From positions 87,489-151,488 of the forward strand of contig CAKPAI010000004.1 of NCBI GenBank assembly GCA_934133005.1: 64,000 bases of DNA, given 5' to 3'. The notes beneath the pieces were generated by a model. That model was not told the origin of the DNA and made no database searches. It saw only the letters and a list, made by a program, of their open reading frames with translations. Made by a program: the position numbers and the translations under genes. Source of the DNA: an uncultured Clostridia bacterium. GTDB taxonomy: Bacteria > Bacillota > Clostridia > TANB77 > CAG-508. Positions 18,025 through 27,434 of this stretch are shown here, piece by piece. The number at the start of each line of letters is the position of its first letter. Within the stretch, counting starts at the first letter, position 1.

Positions 18025-18984
18025 ATGAATAAGTTAATTTCTTTATGGAATAGAAATAGGAAAGCAATAATGACAGTAGTAGGAGTTCTTTTAGCAGTAT
18101 TTATTTTAATACAACTATTAAACCAAATGGCTAAAAATGAATTAAAAAAGCAAAATGATACAAATACAATAATTACTAGTGGTACTAATACAATAGTAGA
18201 TAAATCAGCAAATACAGTGCAAACAGAAAGTGTATTAGATGACTCAAAAATATCTGCAAATAAAGCTGAAAGTAATCAAGATATTATTAATAAGTTTATT
18301 GAATATTGTAATAATGGAAAAGTTACAGATGCTTATTCATTAATATCTGATGACTGCAAATCAAATGTGCTAAAAACAGAAGAAGATTTTAAAAGTAGAT
18401 ATATAGATATTGTTTTTACTAATCAAAAACAATACAATATTCAAAATCTATATAGTTCAGAGTTAGGAACAACTTATAGAATAACATATATAAATGATGC
18501 TTTATCTACTGGAGTTGTGGGTACAAACATTGAAGATTATCTAACTGTAAAGAATGGAAAAATTAGTTTATATAGATATATAGGACATGTTGATGTAAAT
18601 CAAAAAAATGATAATGGAATTTTAAGCGTAGTAGTTAAAGATAGAAATATATATGATGAATATGAAGAATATAATCTTGAAATATCAAATTTAAGTAATA
18701 ATCCGATAATGATAAATAGGCATGAAGATAATGGTGGAATTTATGCTATATATGATAATAGTCAAGCATATAAAGCAATTATAAGTGAAACGTATTCTGG
18801 AAATTTAGCATTGGAAGCTGGTCAAACGAAGTATATAAAAATAAAGATGAATAAAATGTACAATGGAGATTATAAAGTAAAAAGTTTGAATTTAACTGAC
18901 ATTATAAATAATAAGCAGATTTTTGACAGTGTACAAAATAAATCAGAGTACACGGATATATCAAAACTAGAAATAATATTATAG
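18025..18984 (+). CDS. Membrane-anchored NTF2-like protein, probable VirB8/TcpC-like component
   Basis: A 319-residue protein with one N-terminal membrane helix (residues 14-33) and a Thr/Asn-rich linker. The following domain (about 85-190) begins NKFIEYCNNGKVTDAYSLISDDCK, continues KTEEDFKSRYID and includes YRITYINDAL. The same pattern occurs twice in the protein at 21697-22959. It resembles NTF2-fold modules such as those of TcpC and VirB8. A further beta-rich domain follows (about 200-310). In Gram-positive systems such proteins form the extracellular part of the channel. The assignment is by pattern and context. Confidence 0.6.
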   Translation: MNKLISLWNRNRKAIMTVVGVLLAVFILIQLLNQMAKNELKKQNDTNTIITSGTNTIVDKSANTVQTESVLDDSKISANKAESNQDIINKFIEYCNNGKVTDAYSLISDDCKSNVLKTEEDFKSRYIDIVFTNQKQYNIQNLYSSELGTTYRITYINDALSTGVVGTNIEDYLTVKNGKISLYRYIGHVDVNQKNDNGILSVVVKDRNIYDEYEEYNLEISNLSNNPIMINRHEDNGGIYAIYDNSQAYKAIISETYSGNLALEAGQTKYIKIKMNKMYNGDYKVKSLNLTDIINNKQIFDSVQNKSEYTDISKLEIIL

Positions 18985-18994
18985 GAGAAATTAT

Positions 18995-21688
18995 ATGAAT
19001 AGTACAAATGGTGGTGAAAACAATACAGACAATGTACAAGAAGAAAAAGAACTAGTTGAGCAAAATGAAGAACTTGAAGAAGAAGAAAACGACGAGCAAG
19101 AAGAAAAAGCAAGGGCTGGAGCACAAGCTGTGGCAAATGCTAGTAAGAAAAAAGAAGAATTCAAGTTTGGACTAAAAGCGACAATAAAAAGAATTATACG
19201 AAAAGTAATAATTGGTGCAATTATATTTGTGTTATTGGCTGGGTTTGCATGGGCCGTAATATCAGGAATATTAAATTCTATAAGTGATGCAATAAAGAAT
19301 ATAGGAAATTTATTTACACCAACTTCGGCAGAAGAATTAGTTGATTTATCGGAAGGTATAAATATAACAGATGATAAGCTAGAAGGAATACTTGCGGTAA
19401 TTAAAGAAAATGGGTTAACATTAGATGATTTATTTTTAAGTGGAGATACATTAGGATTAGATGAAGATTCAGAAGAATATAAAAATGAGCTTATGAAATA
19501 TCTTAGACAATTCTTATTAGCTCAAGTATGTACAGAATATCCGGATTTTGGAATTGAAGAAGATGAGACACATTTTAACGGAATAATTAAAGTTAGAAGA
19601 GCAGCAAGTACAGCAGATAGTGTTGATGAAGCAAGAGATATGACATATGTAAGAAAAGATATATTTGAGGCAATGGTTAAAGCAATAAATCAAAATACTT
19701 TAAATATAGGAGAAGGTTCAGAATTACTTGTTGGATATACATTAGAGTCACTAAAAGCTATGATAAAAACTTATTATTCAATAGATAATAATGGAAATCT
19801 TTTCTTTGCAAATGATGTGAAGACAACTATAATAATTGAAGGAATGGTAGTTAGTGTAACTTATGAGGTATCAATACAATCTATAAATTATAAGACTGTT
19901 GTTGAGAAATACTCGATGCCAATGCAAGCAATATTATCATTGTGTGAAATTACTCAAAATCCACAATATGTATATGAATTTATTGAAGATTTTATTTTAG
20001 CAGGACATATTGATATTACCATTTTGGATAACTTTTATACAGATACTTATGATAGTTGGTATGACTATCAAATAACAAAGGTGGTTAATACTTATACAAG
20101 AACATATGACGAGATGGATGGATGGTCTAGTTGGATACATTCTTCAACTCAAACAACATATCCAGAGTTTTTAGATAGACATCATTATACTAAAATAGTT
20201 GAAAGAACAGAAGGTACAGCTAAGGTAACTGATGTAGATACTTGGATGGTAAAGGTAAACTTTACATATAGTAACAAAAAAGATAATATTGAATATCCTC
20301 TAGGACAAGAAAAGGTTGTTGAAGATTGTGATTTACCAGACCCTTTACCAGAAAATACAACAACTTCATCAGATACTGTAAAAGTAGAAACTAAATATTC
20401 TTTTGGTGGTGGAAACTACTCACACTTTGTTCAAACTGAAACTTTAGTATATAATTTGTGGAATAAGGACAAGCAAGAAGTTGACGAAGTTGCAATTGAA
20501 CAAAAGGCTAAAAACATAGTTGCACAGTGGGATGAGTACTTTAAACTTCCAAATGATAACAAAAAAACTCAAGCAGGTCCAATGATTGTAAGTGGACAAG
20601 AAATGTTTTTGGAATTATTAAATAGAGAAGAAACACAAAATCAAAGAGAAATATATAAATATCTATTATATATTTATACAAATGGACTATATGGTGAATC
20701 AAGTTTTGATAAAAGTCTTTATGAAGAAAATGAATTTATGACATATACTGTTGGATCTGAGGATATAATAGTACATACAGGCAAGTGTGATGCTAGTATG
20801 GTTTTGACTAAAGATGAGATAGAAAAGGCAATTAAAGCTTGCTATTCTGGGCAAATTAGATCGAATTTATTAAGTGCTGTAGATGCTTTTTACAGTATAC
20901 AAAATAAATATAATGTAAATGCAACTTTTGCAATTGCAATGACGATTGCAGAGTCCTCAGGTGGAACAAATTGGAATCTAATATCTTCTGAAACACATAA
21001 CTGGTATAGTATAAAAGGTTCTTACAGAGGTTCATCTTATACAGATAAAAATGGAACAAAATGGAGAAAATATTCAAGTTTTTCAGTAGCAACAGATGAT
21101 TTTGCAGATTTAATAGCAAATGGAAAACATTATTTTAGAGCTGGAAATTATACAGTAAGAACTATTATGCAAAAATATAATAATGGAAATGAAGCAGAAA
21201 TAAGTAATTTATTAACAGTAATGAGAAGATTGTATTCATCTCTAGGAAAAGAAGTATCAACTGTTGGTGGAACTGGCGATGGAAGCGAAAATTCGATGAC
21301 TTATGATAGTGAAACTGTTGCAAAAGTTATGGAAGAAGCTAAAAAACATATTGGAAAGCCATATGTATTTGGTGCAAAAGGTCCTAATTCTTTTGATTGT
21401 TCAGGGTTCGTAAGTTATGCACTTAAAAAAGCAGGAGTACTAAAAGCAGGATATTCAGCTCAAGGATTATATAATGTAAGCACAAAAATATCTGCAAGTG
21501 AAGCTAAAGTTGGAGATTTAATATTCTTCACTAAAACTTATAATACAAGCTCAACAGTAACTCACGTAGGATTTTACTGCGGAAATGGAAAAATGCTTGA
21601 CGCTAGTGGAAATAGTGTAGGATACCATGACTTAACAAAATCATATTGGAAAACACATCTTTATGGTTATGGAAGAGTTATAAAATAG
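18995..21688 (+). CDS. Bifunctional peptidoglycan hydrolase (glucosaminidase-like plus NlpC/P60), CwlT/VirB1-like
   Basis: An 897-residue protein. An acidic cytoplasmic stretch (1-55) is followed by a membrane helix (about 65-94) and a long extracellular region. Next comes a glucosaminidase-type lysozyme domain (about 629-745; FAIAMTIAESSGGTNW, AGNYTVRTIMQKYNN). An NlpC/P60 domain (about 772-897) has the catalytic Cys802 in FDCSGF and His857 in THVGFY. Such pairs, as in CwlT of Gram-positive conjugative elements, open the cell wall for the secretion channel. RBS AGGAGA lies before the ATG. It sits between the two NTF2-like genes, as expected for the VirB1 role. The long middle region (95-620) is unassigned. 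Confidence 0.88.
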   Translation: MNSTNGGENNTDNVQEEKELVEQNEELEEEENDEQEEKARAGAQAVANASKKKEEFKFGLKATIKRIIRKVIIGAIIFVLLAGFAWAVISGILNSISDAIKNIGNLFTPTSAEELVDLSEGINITDDKLEGILAVIKENGLTLDDLFLSGDTLGLDEDSEEYKNELMKYLRQFLLAQVCTEYPDFGIEEDETHFNGIIKVRRAASTADSVDEARDMTYVRKDIFEAMVKAINQNTLNIGEGSELLVGYTLESLKAMIKTYYSIDNNGNLFFANDVKTTIIIEGMVVSVTYEVSIQSINYKTVVEKYSMPMQAILSLCEITQNPQYVYEFIEDFILAGHIDITILDNFYTDTYDSWYDYQITKVVNTYTRTYDEMDGWSSWIHSSTQTTYPEFLDRHHYTKIVERTEGTAKVTDVDTWMVKVNFTYSNKKDNIEYPLGQEKVVEDCDLPDPLPENTTTSSDTVKVETKYSFGGGNYSHFVQTETLVYNLWNKDKQEVDEVAIEQKAKNIVAQWDEYFKLPNDNKKTQAGPMIVSGQEMFLELLNREETQNQREIYKYLLYIYTNGLYGESSFDKSLYEENEFMTYTVGSEDIIVHTGKCDASMVLTKDEIEKAIKACYSGQIRSNLLSAVDAFYSIQNKYNVNATFAIAMTIAESSGGTNWNLISSETHNWYSIKGSYRGSSYTDKNGTKWRKYSSFSVATDDFADLIANGKHYFRAGNYTVRTIMQKYNNGNEAEISNLLTVMRRLYSSLGKEVSTVGGTGDGSENSMTYDSETVAKVMEEAKKHIGKPYVFGAKGPNSFDCSGFVSYALKKAGVLKAGYSAQGLYNVSTKISASEAKVGDLIFFTKTYNTSSTVTHVGFYCGNGKMLDASGNSVGYHDLTKSYWKTHLYGYGRVIK

Positions 21689-21696
21689 GAGGGATT

Positions 21697-22959
21697 ATGA
21701 AAAAAGAAAAAGTTGTAATATGCTTTATTGGTATAATTGTAGTTATAATAATAGTATTAAGTGTTCTAATTTTGAAAATGAAAAGCGACAAAAATAGTTA
21801 TATTCCTGCCAATAATGAGGTGGATACTAATGAACAGTATGATATAGATGACGTTGATGAGGAAAACAATAATGTTCAAAAAGAAGTAAGACCTAATGCA
21901 TGGAGTAGTGTAGATGATTACTTAAAACAATTTTTCGATAATATAAATAGTAATGAATATCTAGAAAATGTTACAGATATAAATAAGGAGGCTTCAATAA
22001 TAAGTCAGTGTAGACAAATTGCAGGAACAAATAATATTTTAGATTATTTTGCTGAAGAAGTTTATACACTAGAAACAGATGAAGAAACTTTTTTCTGGAC
22101 AAAAGGTTCTTTATTTAATGAAACACAACGATATGAAATTTATATGAAGCTAGTAGTTGAAAATGGAAAGTATGAAATATTTAGCATTGATAATGACAGT
22201 TATAAAAATGAAATAAATAATCTTTCAAAAGATAATTATACCAAAGTAGAAGTTTTATCAAATGACAATAATACTTTTAATATGGAAAATTCAATTAAAG
22301 ATGAAGAACTTTTAAATAAATATTTTAATTACTTCATTAGATGTGCACAGACAGACCCAGAAAAAGCATATGAACTGTTGGATGATGAATATAAAGCTGA
22401 AAGATTCAAGTCGATTGATGATTTTAGAAAGTATTTGAGTCAAGTTGCAAATAGATTTGAAGATTTTCAAATTATTTCATATATGGTAAATGCAGGGGAA
22501 AAAGTAAGTTACTTAGTTCAAGATGCAAAACAAAATAAATATCTGCTATTATATAATAGTGTAACAGATTTTAAATTTAGATTAGATGATTATACAATAG
22601 AAGATGTCGATTTTTCTGATAATTATAAGAATGCAAGTGATGAAACAAAAGTAAAAACAAATATTGCAAAATTTATGAAGATGATAAATAATTATGATTA
22701 TGAAAAAGCATATAATTTACTAGATGCAACATATAGAGCAAATAATTTCAAAACTCAAGAAAGCTATGAAGCATTTATAAAACAAAATTTTTATGCTAAT
22801 AATTACTATTCAATAGATAGTATTGTAGCACAAGGTGAAAATTATATAATACAAGTTACTTCTATAGAAGAAGCAAGAGTAGCATCTGACTATAAAGTAA
22901 ATACGATAATTATGAGATTAGGAACTGGAACAGATTTTAAGATGTCAATATCATTATAA
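21697..22959 (+). CDS. Membrane-anchored protein with tandem NTF2-like domains (TcpC/VirB8-like)
   Basis: The start is ATG 21697, preceded by TAGGAGGG that overlaps the stop of the upstream gene. The 420-residue protein has one N-terminal helix (about 8-30), an acidic linker and three globular segments. The second (FNYFIRCAQTDPEKAYELLD, then AERFKSIDDFRKYL) and third (KMINNYDYEKAYNLLDATYR, then NNFKTQESYEAFI) clearly repeat each other. They also match the domain of the protein at 18025. Tandem NTF2-like domains are known in TcpC, a conjugation scaffold of clostridial plasmids. A channel role is inferred. It ends the locus with a terminator. Confidence 0.65.
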   Translation: MKKEKVVICFIGIIVVIIIVLSVLILKMKSDKNSYIPANNEVDTNEQYDIDDVDEENNNVQKEVRPNAWSSVDDYLKQFFDNINSNEYLENVTDINKEASIISQCRQIAGTNNILDYFAEEVYTLETDEETFFWTKGSLFNETQRYEIYMKLVVENGKYEIFSIDNDSYKNEINNLSKDNYTKVEVLSNDNNTFNMENSIKDEELLNKYFNYFIRCAQTDPEKAYELLDDEYKAERFKSIDDFRKYLSQVANRFEDFQIISYMVNAGEKVSYLVQDAKQNKYLLLYNSVTDFKFRLDDYTIEDVDFSDNYKNASDETKVKTNIAKFMKMINNYDYEKAYNLLDATYRANNFKTQESYEAFIKQNFYANNYYSIDSIVAQGENYIIQVTSIEEARVASDYKVNTIIMRLGTGTDFKMSISL

Positions 22960-22963
22960 AATT

Positions 22964-23007
22964 AAGACTTAAATTAGTGATAATTTACTAATTTGAGTCT
23001 TTTTTTA
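22964..23007 (+). terminator. Terminator ending the secretion locus
   Basis: AAGACTTAAATTAG pairs with CTAATTTGAGTCTT (one G-U) and is followed by a run of T. Confidence 0.88.
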
Positions 23008-23057
23008 TGTAGTTAAGAATAATATAAATATTATATTAAAAGGTTGAAGGTACAAAG

Positions 23058-24305
23058 ATGAGAATAGAAAAAATAATATTTATATGCTTAATTATTTTAG
23101 TACTATTAGTATCCACAGTTTGTGCAGATGATGTGGAAAATGAAGTAGAAAATGATATAGAAAATCAAATAGTAGAAGCGTCAGCTAAGGTTCAAGATTT
23201 TCCAAATATTAATTCAAGAAGATATGTTGTTTTTGATAGAACATCAAAGCAAGTATTGTTTGGAAAAAATGAAAATGTAAAAGGCGCGATGGCATCTACA
23301 ACAAAAATAATGACTGCAATTGTAGTATTAGAAAATGCTAATTTAGATGAAGAAATACAAGTAAGTGCAAAATCTGCTGGGACAGGAGGCTCAAGACTAG
23401 GACTAAAAACAGGAGATAAAATTACAATTAATAATTTACTTTATGGATTAATGCTAAGGTCTGGAAATGATGCTGCAGTAGCTCTTGCTGAAAGTGTAGG
23501 AGGTAGTGTTTCAGAATTTGCAGATATGATGAATGAAAAAGCAAAAGAACTACATCTTACTTCAACTCATTTTGTAACACCTCATGGATTAGATAATAGC
23601 GAGCATTATACAACGGCAGTTGAGCTTGCAAAAATAGCAGACTATGCAATGGAAAATGAAATGTTTTGCAAGATTGTTGGTACAAAAATTGCAACAATTT
23701 ATATAAACGGATACGAAAAGCAAATTGCAAATACTAATGAATTACTAGGAAATTTGAATGGTGTTGTTGGTATAAAAACAGGTTTTACAAATAATGCAGG
23801 AAGATGTTTGGTAACTGAAACTAGAAGAGACAACATGGATATAATTGTGGTTGTTCTTGGTGCTGACACAAAAAAGTTCAGAACACAAGACAGTGTAAAA
23901 TTGATAGAATATACTTATTCAAATTATGAAATGGTGGATGTTGAAAATTTAATAAAAAACGAATTTGAAAATTGGAAAAATATAAATTTACAAAGAATAA
24001 AAATAATAAAAGGAAAATCTAATGTTATAAATTTAAGACTATCTGAAATTGAAATCAAGCAAATGGCAATGAATAAAAGTGATATAGATAAAATTAAATT
24101 TGAAACAAATTGTATGACAACATTAGATGCTCCAATTAATGAAAATACTAAAATTGGAACAATGCAAATATCATTAGATGGAAAGATAATTGAATCAGTA
24201 GACCTTTTAACAAATGAGGAAATAACTAAAAAAGAGTGGAAAGACTATTTTGCAGAACTGCTAAAAATATTTAAAACACAGGTAGAATATTTTGAAAGAA
24301 TGTAG
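23058..24305 (+). CDS. D-alanyl-D-alanine carboxypeptidase (S11 penicillin-binding protein)
   Basis: A 415-residue secreted protein with a signal peptide ending near VCA (residues 20-22). All three active-site motifs of serine peptidase family S11 are present: S80-T-T-K83, S135-G-N and K240-T-G. The C-terminal part (about 300-415) is the usual beta-rich domain followed by an amphipathic helix (LLKIFKTQVEYF) that would hold it to the membrane. It trims the terminal D-Ala from peptidoglycan stem peptides. In spore formers this family includes DacF and DacB, but I cannot say which role applies. It is a single gene, unlinked by operon to the secretion locus. Confidence 0.92.
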   Translation: MRIEKIIFICLIILVLLVSTVCADDVENEVENDIENQIVEASAKVQDFPNINSRRYVVFDRTSKQVLFGKNENVKGAMASTTKIMTAIVVLENANLDEEIQVSAKSAGTGGSRLGLKTGDKITINNLLYGLMLRSGNDAAVALAESVGGSVSEFADMMNEKAKELHLTSTHFVTPHGLDNSEHYTTAVELAKIADYAMENEMFCKIVGTKIATIYINGYEKQIANTNELLGNLNGVVGIKTGFTNNAGRCLVTETRRDNMDIIVVVLGADTKKFRTQDSVKLIEYTYSNYEMVDVENLIKNEFENWKNINLQRIKIIKGKSNVINLRLSEIEIKQMAMNKSDIDKIKFETNCMTTLDAPINENTKIGTMQISLDGKIIESVDLLTNEEITKKEWKDYFAELLKIFKTQVEYFERM

Positions 24306-24410
24306 ATAATATCTTATAATGGTATGAAAATTAATAAAGTATGTTGCATAGTGTAAAAAAATTATATTAGGATATACTCTTAATAAAATAAATAGAAAGG
24401 ATGAGCATAT

Positions 24411-24674
24411 ATGGAAATATTTAATAATGATGATTATAAATTTATCAGCAACTTTATTGAACAAAAAATTCCTATTTTAAAAGAAAATAAAAATTTTAAA
24501 GAAAGCTATTTTGAACTTAATGATGCAATAGAAGAATTTGAGAAAATTTTACCGGAACAGCAAAAAGAGAAATTTGATGAAATTGTACAATTATTTTATA
24601 AAACAGAAGAATACTATTTTGCTTTTAGCTATTCACTTGGAGTAAAGTATGGGAAAGATTTAAATAAAATATAA
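24411..24674 (+). CDS. Small helical protein, DUF6809-like
   Basis: An 87-residue, acidic, helical protein ending in FAFSYSLGVKYGKDL. The C-terminal pattern (a Phe-rich stretch, then xLGVKxGxxL) recalls the DUF6809 family of small Firmicutes proteins, often found near mobile elements. An AAAGGATGAGC site precedes the ATG. It is convergent with the regulator at 24722 and shares a terminator with it. Function unknown; family call tentative. Confidence 0.55.
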   Translation: MEIFNNDDYKFISNFIEQKIPILKENKNFKESYFELNDAIEEFEKILPEQQKEKFDEIVQLFYKTEEYYFAFSYSLGVKYGKDLNKI

Positions 24675-24680
24675 TAAAAA

Positions 24681-24722
24681 AACTTATAAATTAGCAGTTG
24701 CTAAATTTATAAGTTCTTATTT
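24681..24722. terminator. Bidirectional terminator between convergent genes
   Basis: AACTTATAAATTAGCA pairs with TGCTAAATTTATAAGTT with one bulged base; A and T runs flank it on either side. Confidence 0.8.
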
Positions 24723-25051
24723 TATTCTGATAAATAATAATCAATAAAGTGTAATATACAATTTTTGTCTCTTTTAGTTAATCTCTTAAATTTTTCATCA
24801 TAAATTGAAACTGATTTTTTAACATCATCGTCTAATAAATCATATAAAATAATATCTGGTGTGATTTTATATACATTACATAATTTTATTAAGGTGTCTA
24901 TACTTCCTTTTGATAATCCCCTTTCAATCTGACTAATATGTCTTGGTTCTAATCCTGTTAATTCAGCTACTTGGTTTTGGGTTAAATTATTCCTTTGTCT
25001 ATATTGCTGGCATACTTTGCCAATATGTTTACTAATATTACTATTATTCAT
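24722..25051 (-). CDS. XRE-family transcriptional regulator
   Basis: A 109-residue protein. Residues 10-66 form a helix-turn-helix of the Cro/C1 type: VCQQYRQRNNLTQNQVAELT, then EPRHISQIERG, then IDTLIKLCNVYKITPDIIL. The C-terminal 35 residues are charged and may mediate dimerisation. It is divergent from the pseudopilin-like gene at 25303. The shared 250-base spacer holds an AATCA-N5-TGATT inverted repeat (25137-25151) that could be its operator. Regulation of either gene is inference. Confidence 0.85.
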   Translation of the reverse strand: MNNSNISKHIGKVCQQYRQRNNLTQNQVAELTGLEPRHISQIERGLSKGSIDTLIKLCNVYKITPDIILYDLLDDDVKKSVSIYDEKFKRLTKRDKNCILHFIDYYLSE

Positions 25052-25136
25052 ACTTATTCCTACCTTCTTTGTTTATAATATAATATTTTATAACATTTTT
25101 GAGAATGACTTTATAAATGATAAAAATCAAAAATAA

Positions 25137-25188
25137 AATCATATTTTGATTAAAATGTATTTACAATATTTTTTTATTTTGGTAAAAT
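25137..25188 (+). promoter_or_regulatory. Promoter of the GLUG-repeat gene with a possible regulator site
   Basis: TTTACA (25160-25165), 17 bases, TAAAAT (25183-25188). An AATCA-N5-TGATT inverted repeat (25137-25151) lies just upstream of the -35 box and between this promoter and the divergent XRE regulator gene. Confidence 0.55.
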
Positions 25189-25302
25189 TACAATTGATAA
25201 ATATCGCTTTTTAGTTCCATAAAAGATTATATAAAACTAAGAAAAAGGATATACTATAACAAGATAGTAAATAGAAAAACACAGATGAAAGGATTTGATA
25301 AA

Positions 25303-27060
25303 ATGAATGTTTTTAATAAAAATAAGGGGATTACATTAGTTACACTTGTGGTTACAATAGTTGTTCTACTCATTCTAGCAGGAGTATCAATAAATTTAGT
25401 AATAGGACAAAATGGGCTAATAACAAAGGCAAAGGAAGCAAAGGAGAAAACAGAACATGCAGCGAAAGATGAAGAAAGAATGTTTAATGAAATAGAACAA
25501 AGTATGACCAAATATTTAGAACCATGGAGTGGAAATATAGCTAGTAGTTTTGCTTCAGGAGATGGAACAGAGGCAAACCCATATATAATAGAAAATGGAG
25601 AGCAATTAGCATATTTAGCAAGTAAAGTAAATGCAGGAGAAAAGTATAGCGGAAAATATATAAGCATAACACAATCAATAAATTTAGGTGGAAAAGAATT
25701 TACACCGATTGGAAGAAATATAGAAGAAACAGATGTGAATAATTTACAAACATATTTTGATGGAACATTAGATGGAAAAGAAAATACAATAACAGGAGTA
25801 AAAATAACTCAAACAGATGTAGATGGAATAGGAATAGTAGGAGTACTAGGAGAGAATGGAACAATAAAAAACTTAAACACTTATGAAGGGACTGTCATGG
25901 GAAAACGTTTTGTAGGGGGAATTGTTGGATTAAATTATGGTAAAATTGAAAATTGTAGCAATAATTTAAAAATAACTGCAAAAAACGATTGCGGAGGAAT
26001 AGTTGGATACCAAGTAGCTGGAACAATAACAAAATGCAGTAATAGAGGAGAAGTAACTACAAATAATTATCAAGCCGGAGGGATAGTTGGACGAAAATAT
26101 GCAGGAACAGTAGCAGAATGTAGTAATAGTGGAATTATAACTGCAGATAAAGGAAATGCAGGAGGGATATCCGGAGACCAAGAAAATGGAACAATAACAG
26201 GATGCAGTAATAGTGGAGAGATAATTACGAAAGGAAGTCAAGCTGGAGGAATAGCTGGAACATTAGGTGCTGGAACAATAGAAAACTGTAGCAATAATGG
26301 AACAATAACTGCTAATGAACAAATGGCAGGAGGAATAGCTGGAAATCAAATAGCTGAAACAATAGAAAACTGTAGCAATAATGGAACAATAACTGCTAAT
26401 ACACAAATGGCAGGAGGAATAGCTGGATATCAAGAAGCTGGAACAATAGAAAACTGTAGCAATAATGGAACAATAACTGCTAATATACAAAAGGCAGGAG
26501 GAATAGCTGGAGCATTAGGTGCTGGAACAATAGAAAACTGTAGCAATAATGGCACAATAACTGCTAATACACAAACAGCAGGAGGAATAGCTGGATATCA
26601 AGTAGCTGGAACAATAAAAAATTGTGCTAATGCATCTTCTATAATAGCCAAAGCAGAAATAGGTAGAGGAATAGCAGGTGGCATAGTAGGCCTTCAATCA
26701 GGAGGAGAAACATATAATGTATATAACTCAGGAAATGTAACAACAGCAAACTTTTCAGATAGCACAGTAGATGCAGTAGGAGGAATAGTTGGATATCAAA
26801 AAGCTGGAACTATAAGCAAAGCATATAATAAAGGTGAACTGACTGGTGGAGAAGCAACAGGTGGAATAATCGGTCAAAAGAACTTAGCACCAGAAGTAAA
26901 TGAAACTTACTATTACACAAGTCAAGACATAAAAGGAATAGGAAGTGAAACAGATACAAATACAGAAGTAACAGCTGTAGAAGATGTACAAGGAAAAACA
27001 GAAAAGACAAGTAAAAACATAGAATCGTTGCAAAGCTTTTTAACAGCGACAATGCCATAA
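25303..27060 (+). CDS. Pseudopilin-like secreted protein with GLUG repeats
   Basis: The ATG at 25303 lies nine bases after GAAAGGA; the ATG at 25285 is upstream of that site and less likely. The 585-residue product starts NKNKGITLVTLVVTIVVLL, a type III (prepilin) signal followed by a hydrophobic helix. Position +5 after the expected cleavage is Thr rather than the usual Glu. A helical region (about 35-75) and a beta-rich region follow. Then come GLUG-type repeats, GGIAGxxxAGTIENCSNNG, in units of 28 residues. The middle ones are almost identical at DNA level (26245-26664). Such repeats occur in surface adhesins. Likely surface-exposed; ligand and assembly machinery are unknown. Confidence 0.8.
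   Translation: MNVFNKNKGITLVTLVVTIVVLLILAGVSINLVIGQNGLITKAKEAKEKTEHAAKDEERMFNEIEQSMTKYLEPWSGNIASSFASGDGTEANPYIIENGEQLAYLASKVNAGEKYSGKYISITQSINLGGKEFTPIGRNIEETDVNNLQTYFDGTLDGKENTITGVKITQTDVDGIGIVGVLGENGTIKNLNTYEGTVMGKRFVGGIVGLNYGKIENCSNNLKITAKNDCGGIVGYQVAGTITKCSNRGEVTTNNYQAGGIVGRKYAGTVAECSNSGIITADKGNAGGISGDQENGTITGCSNSGEIITKGSQAGGIAGTLGAGTIENCSNNGTITANEQMAGGIAGNQIAETIENCSNNGTITANTQMAGGIAGYQEAGTIENCSNNGTITANIQKAGGIAGALGAGTIENCSNNGTITANTQTAGGIAGYQVAGTIKNCANASSIIAKAEIGRGIAGGIVGLQSGGETYNVYNSGNVTTANFSDSTVDAVGGIVGYQKAGTISKAYNKGELTGGEATGGIIGQKNLAPEVNETYYYTSQDIKGIGSETDTNTEVTAVEDVQGKTEKTSKNIESLQSFLTATMP
26245..26664 (+). repeat. Five tandem 84-bp units encoding GLUG repeats
   Basis: Units begin at 26245, 26329, 26413, 26497 and 26581, each opening with GGAGGAATAGCTGGA. 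They differ mainly in a short block after this start, which alternates between a LGAG and a YQxAG version. More degenerate units extend upstream to about 25915. Confidence 0.88.
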
Positions 27061-27124
27061 TAGATTTCAAATAGAAATTTAAAGAAAAGAAAAATATTAT
27101 TTAAAGGTAATATTCTAAAAATAA

Positions 27125-27162
27125 CCTCATATACTAATAAAAATAGTGTATGAGGCTTTTTA
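27125..27162 (+). terminator. Terminator of the GLUG-repeat gene
   Basis: CCTCATATAC pairs with GTGTATGAGG (one G-U), followed by CTTTTTAT. The rest of the 374-base gap 27061-27434 is AT-rich with no gene seen, apart from the rpsL promoter. Confidence 0.85.
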
Positions 27163-27329
27163 TACAATTAAATAAAAAATAATAAAAATTAAATAAATCT
27201 AAAACTCAAATTGTTAGAGAATTTCTAATAATTTGAAATTATTTCTAGATTATAATTTGTGAATATGTACAAATAATTAAAATTAAAAAATTAGGTGAAA
27301 AATAAAATTGATAAATGTTGATAAATGCG

Positions 27330-27358
27330 TTGACTTTAGGCAAAATGCATGATAAAAT
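27330..27358 (+). promoter_or_regulatory. Sigma-A promoter of the str operon
   Basis: TTGACT (27330-27335), 17-base spacer, TAAAAT (27353-27358). The leader to rpsL is short and ends in TTTAGGAGGTG. Confidence 0.8.
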
Positions 27359-27434
27359 ATAGAGGCTAATAAAATAGGCTCTATATTTTTGAGCTTTATA
27401 AAATTAGTAATTTATTTTAGGAGGTGAAATTTAA

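Noticed and set aside
26245..26664. Regular 84-bp repeats that might look like a CRISPR or satellite array
   Set aside because: They keep one open frame and encode GLUG protein repeats; there are no distinct spacers.
25966..26697. Open frames on the reverse strand rich in Ser, Tyr and Cys
   Set aside because: They are the antisense of the GLUG repeats, without binding sites or starts of their own.
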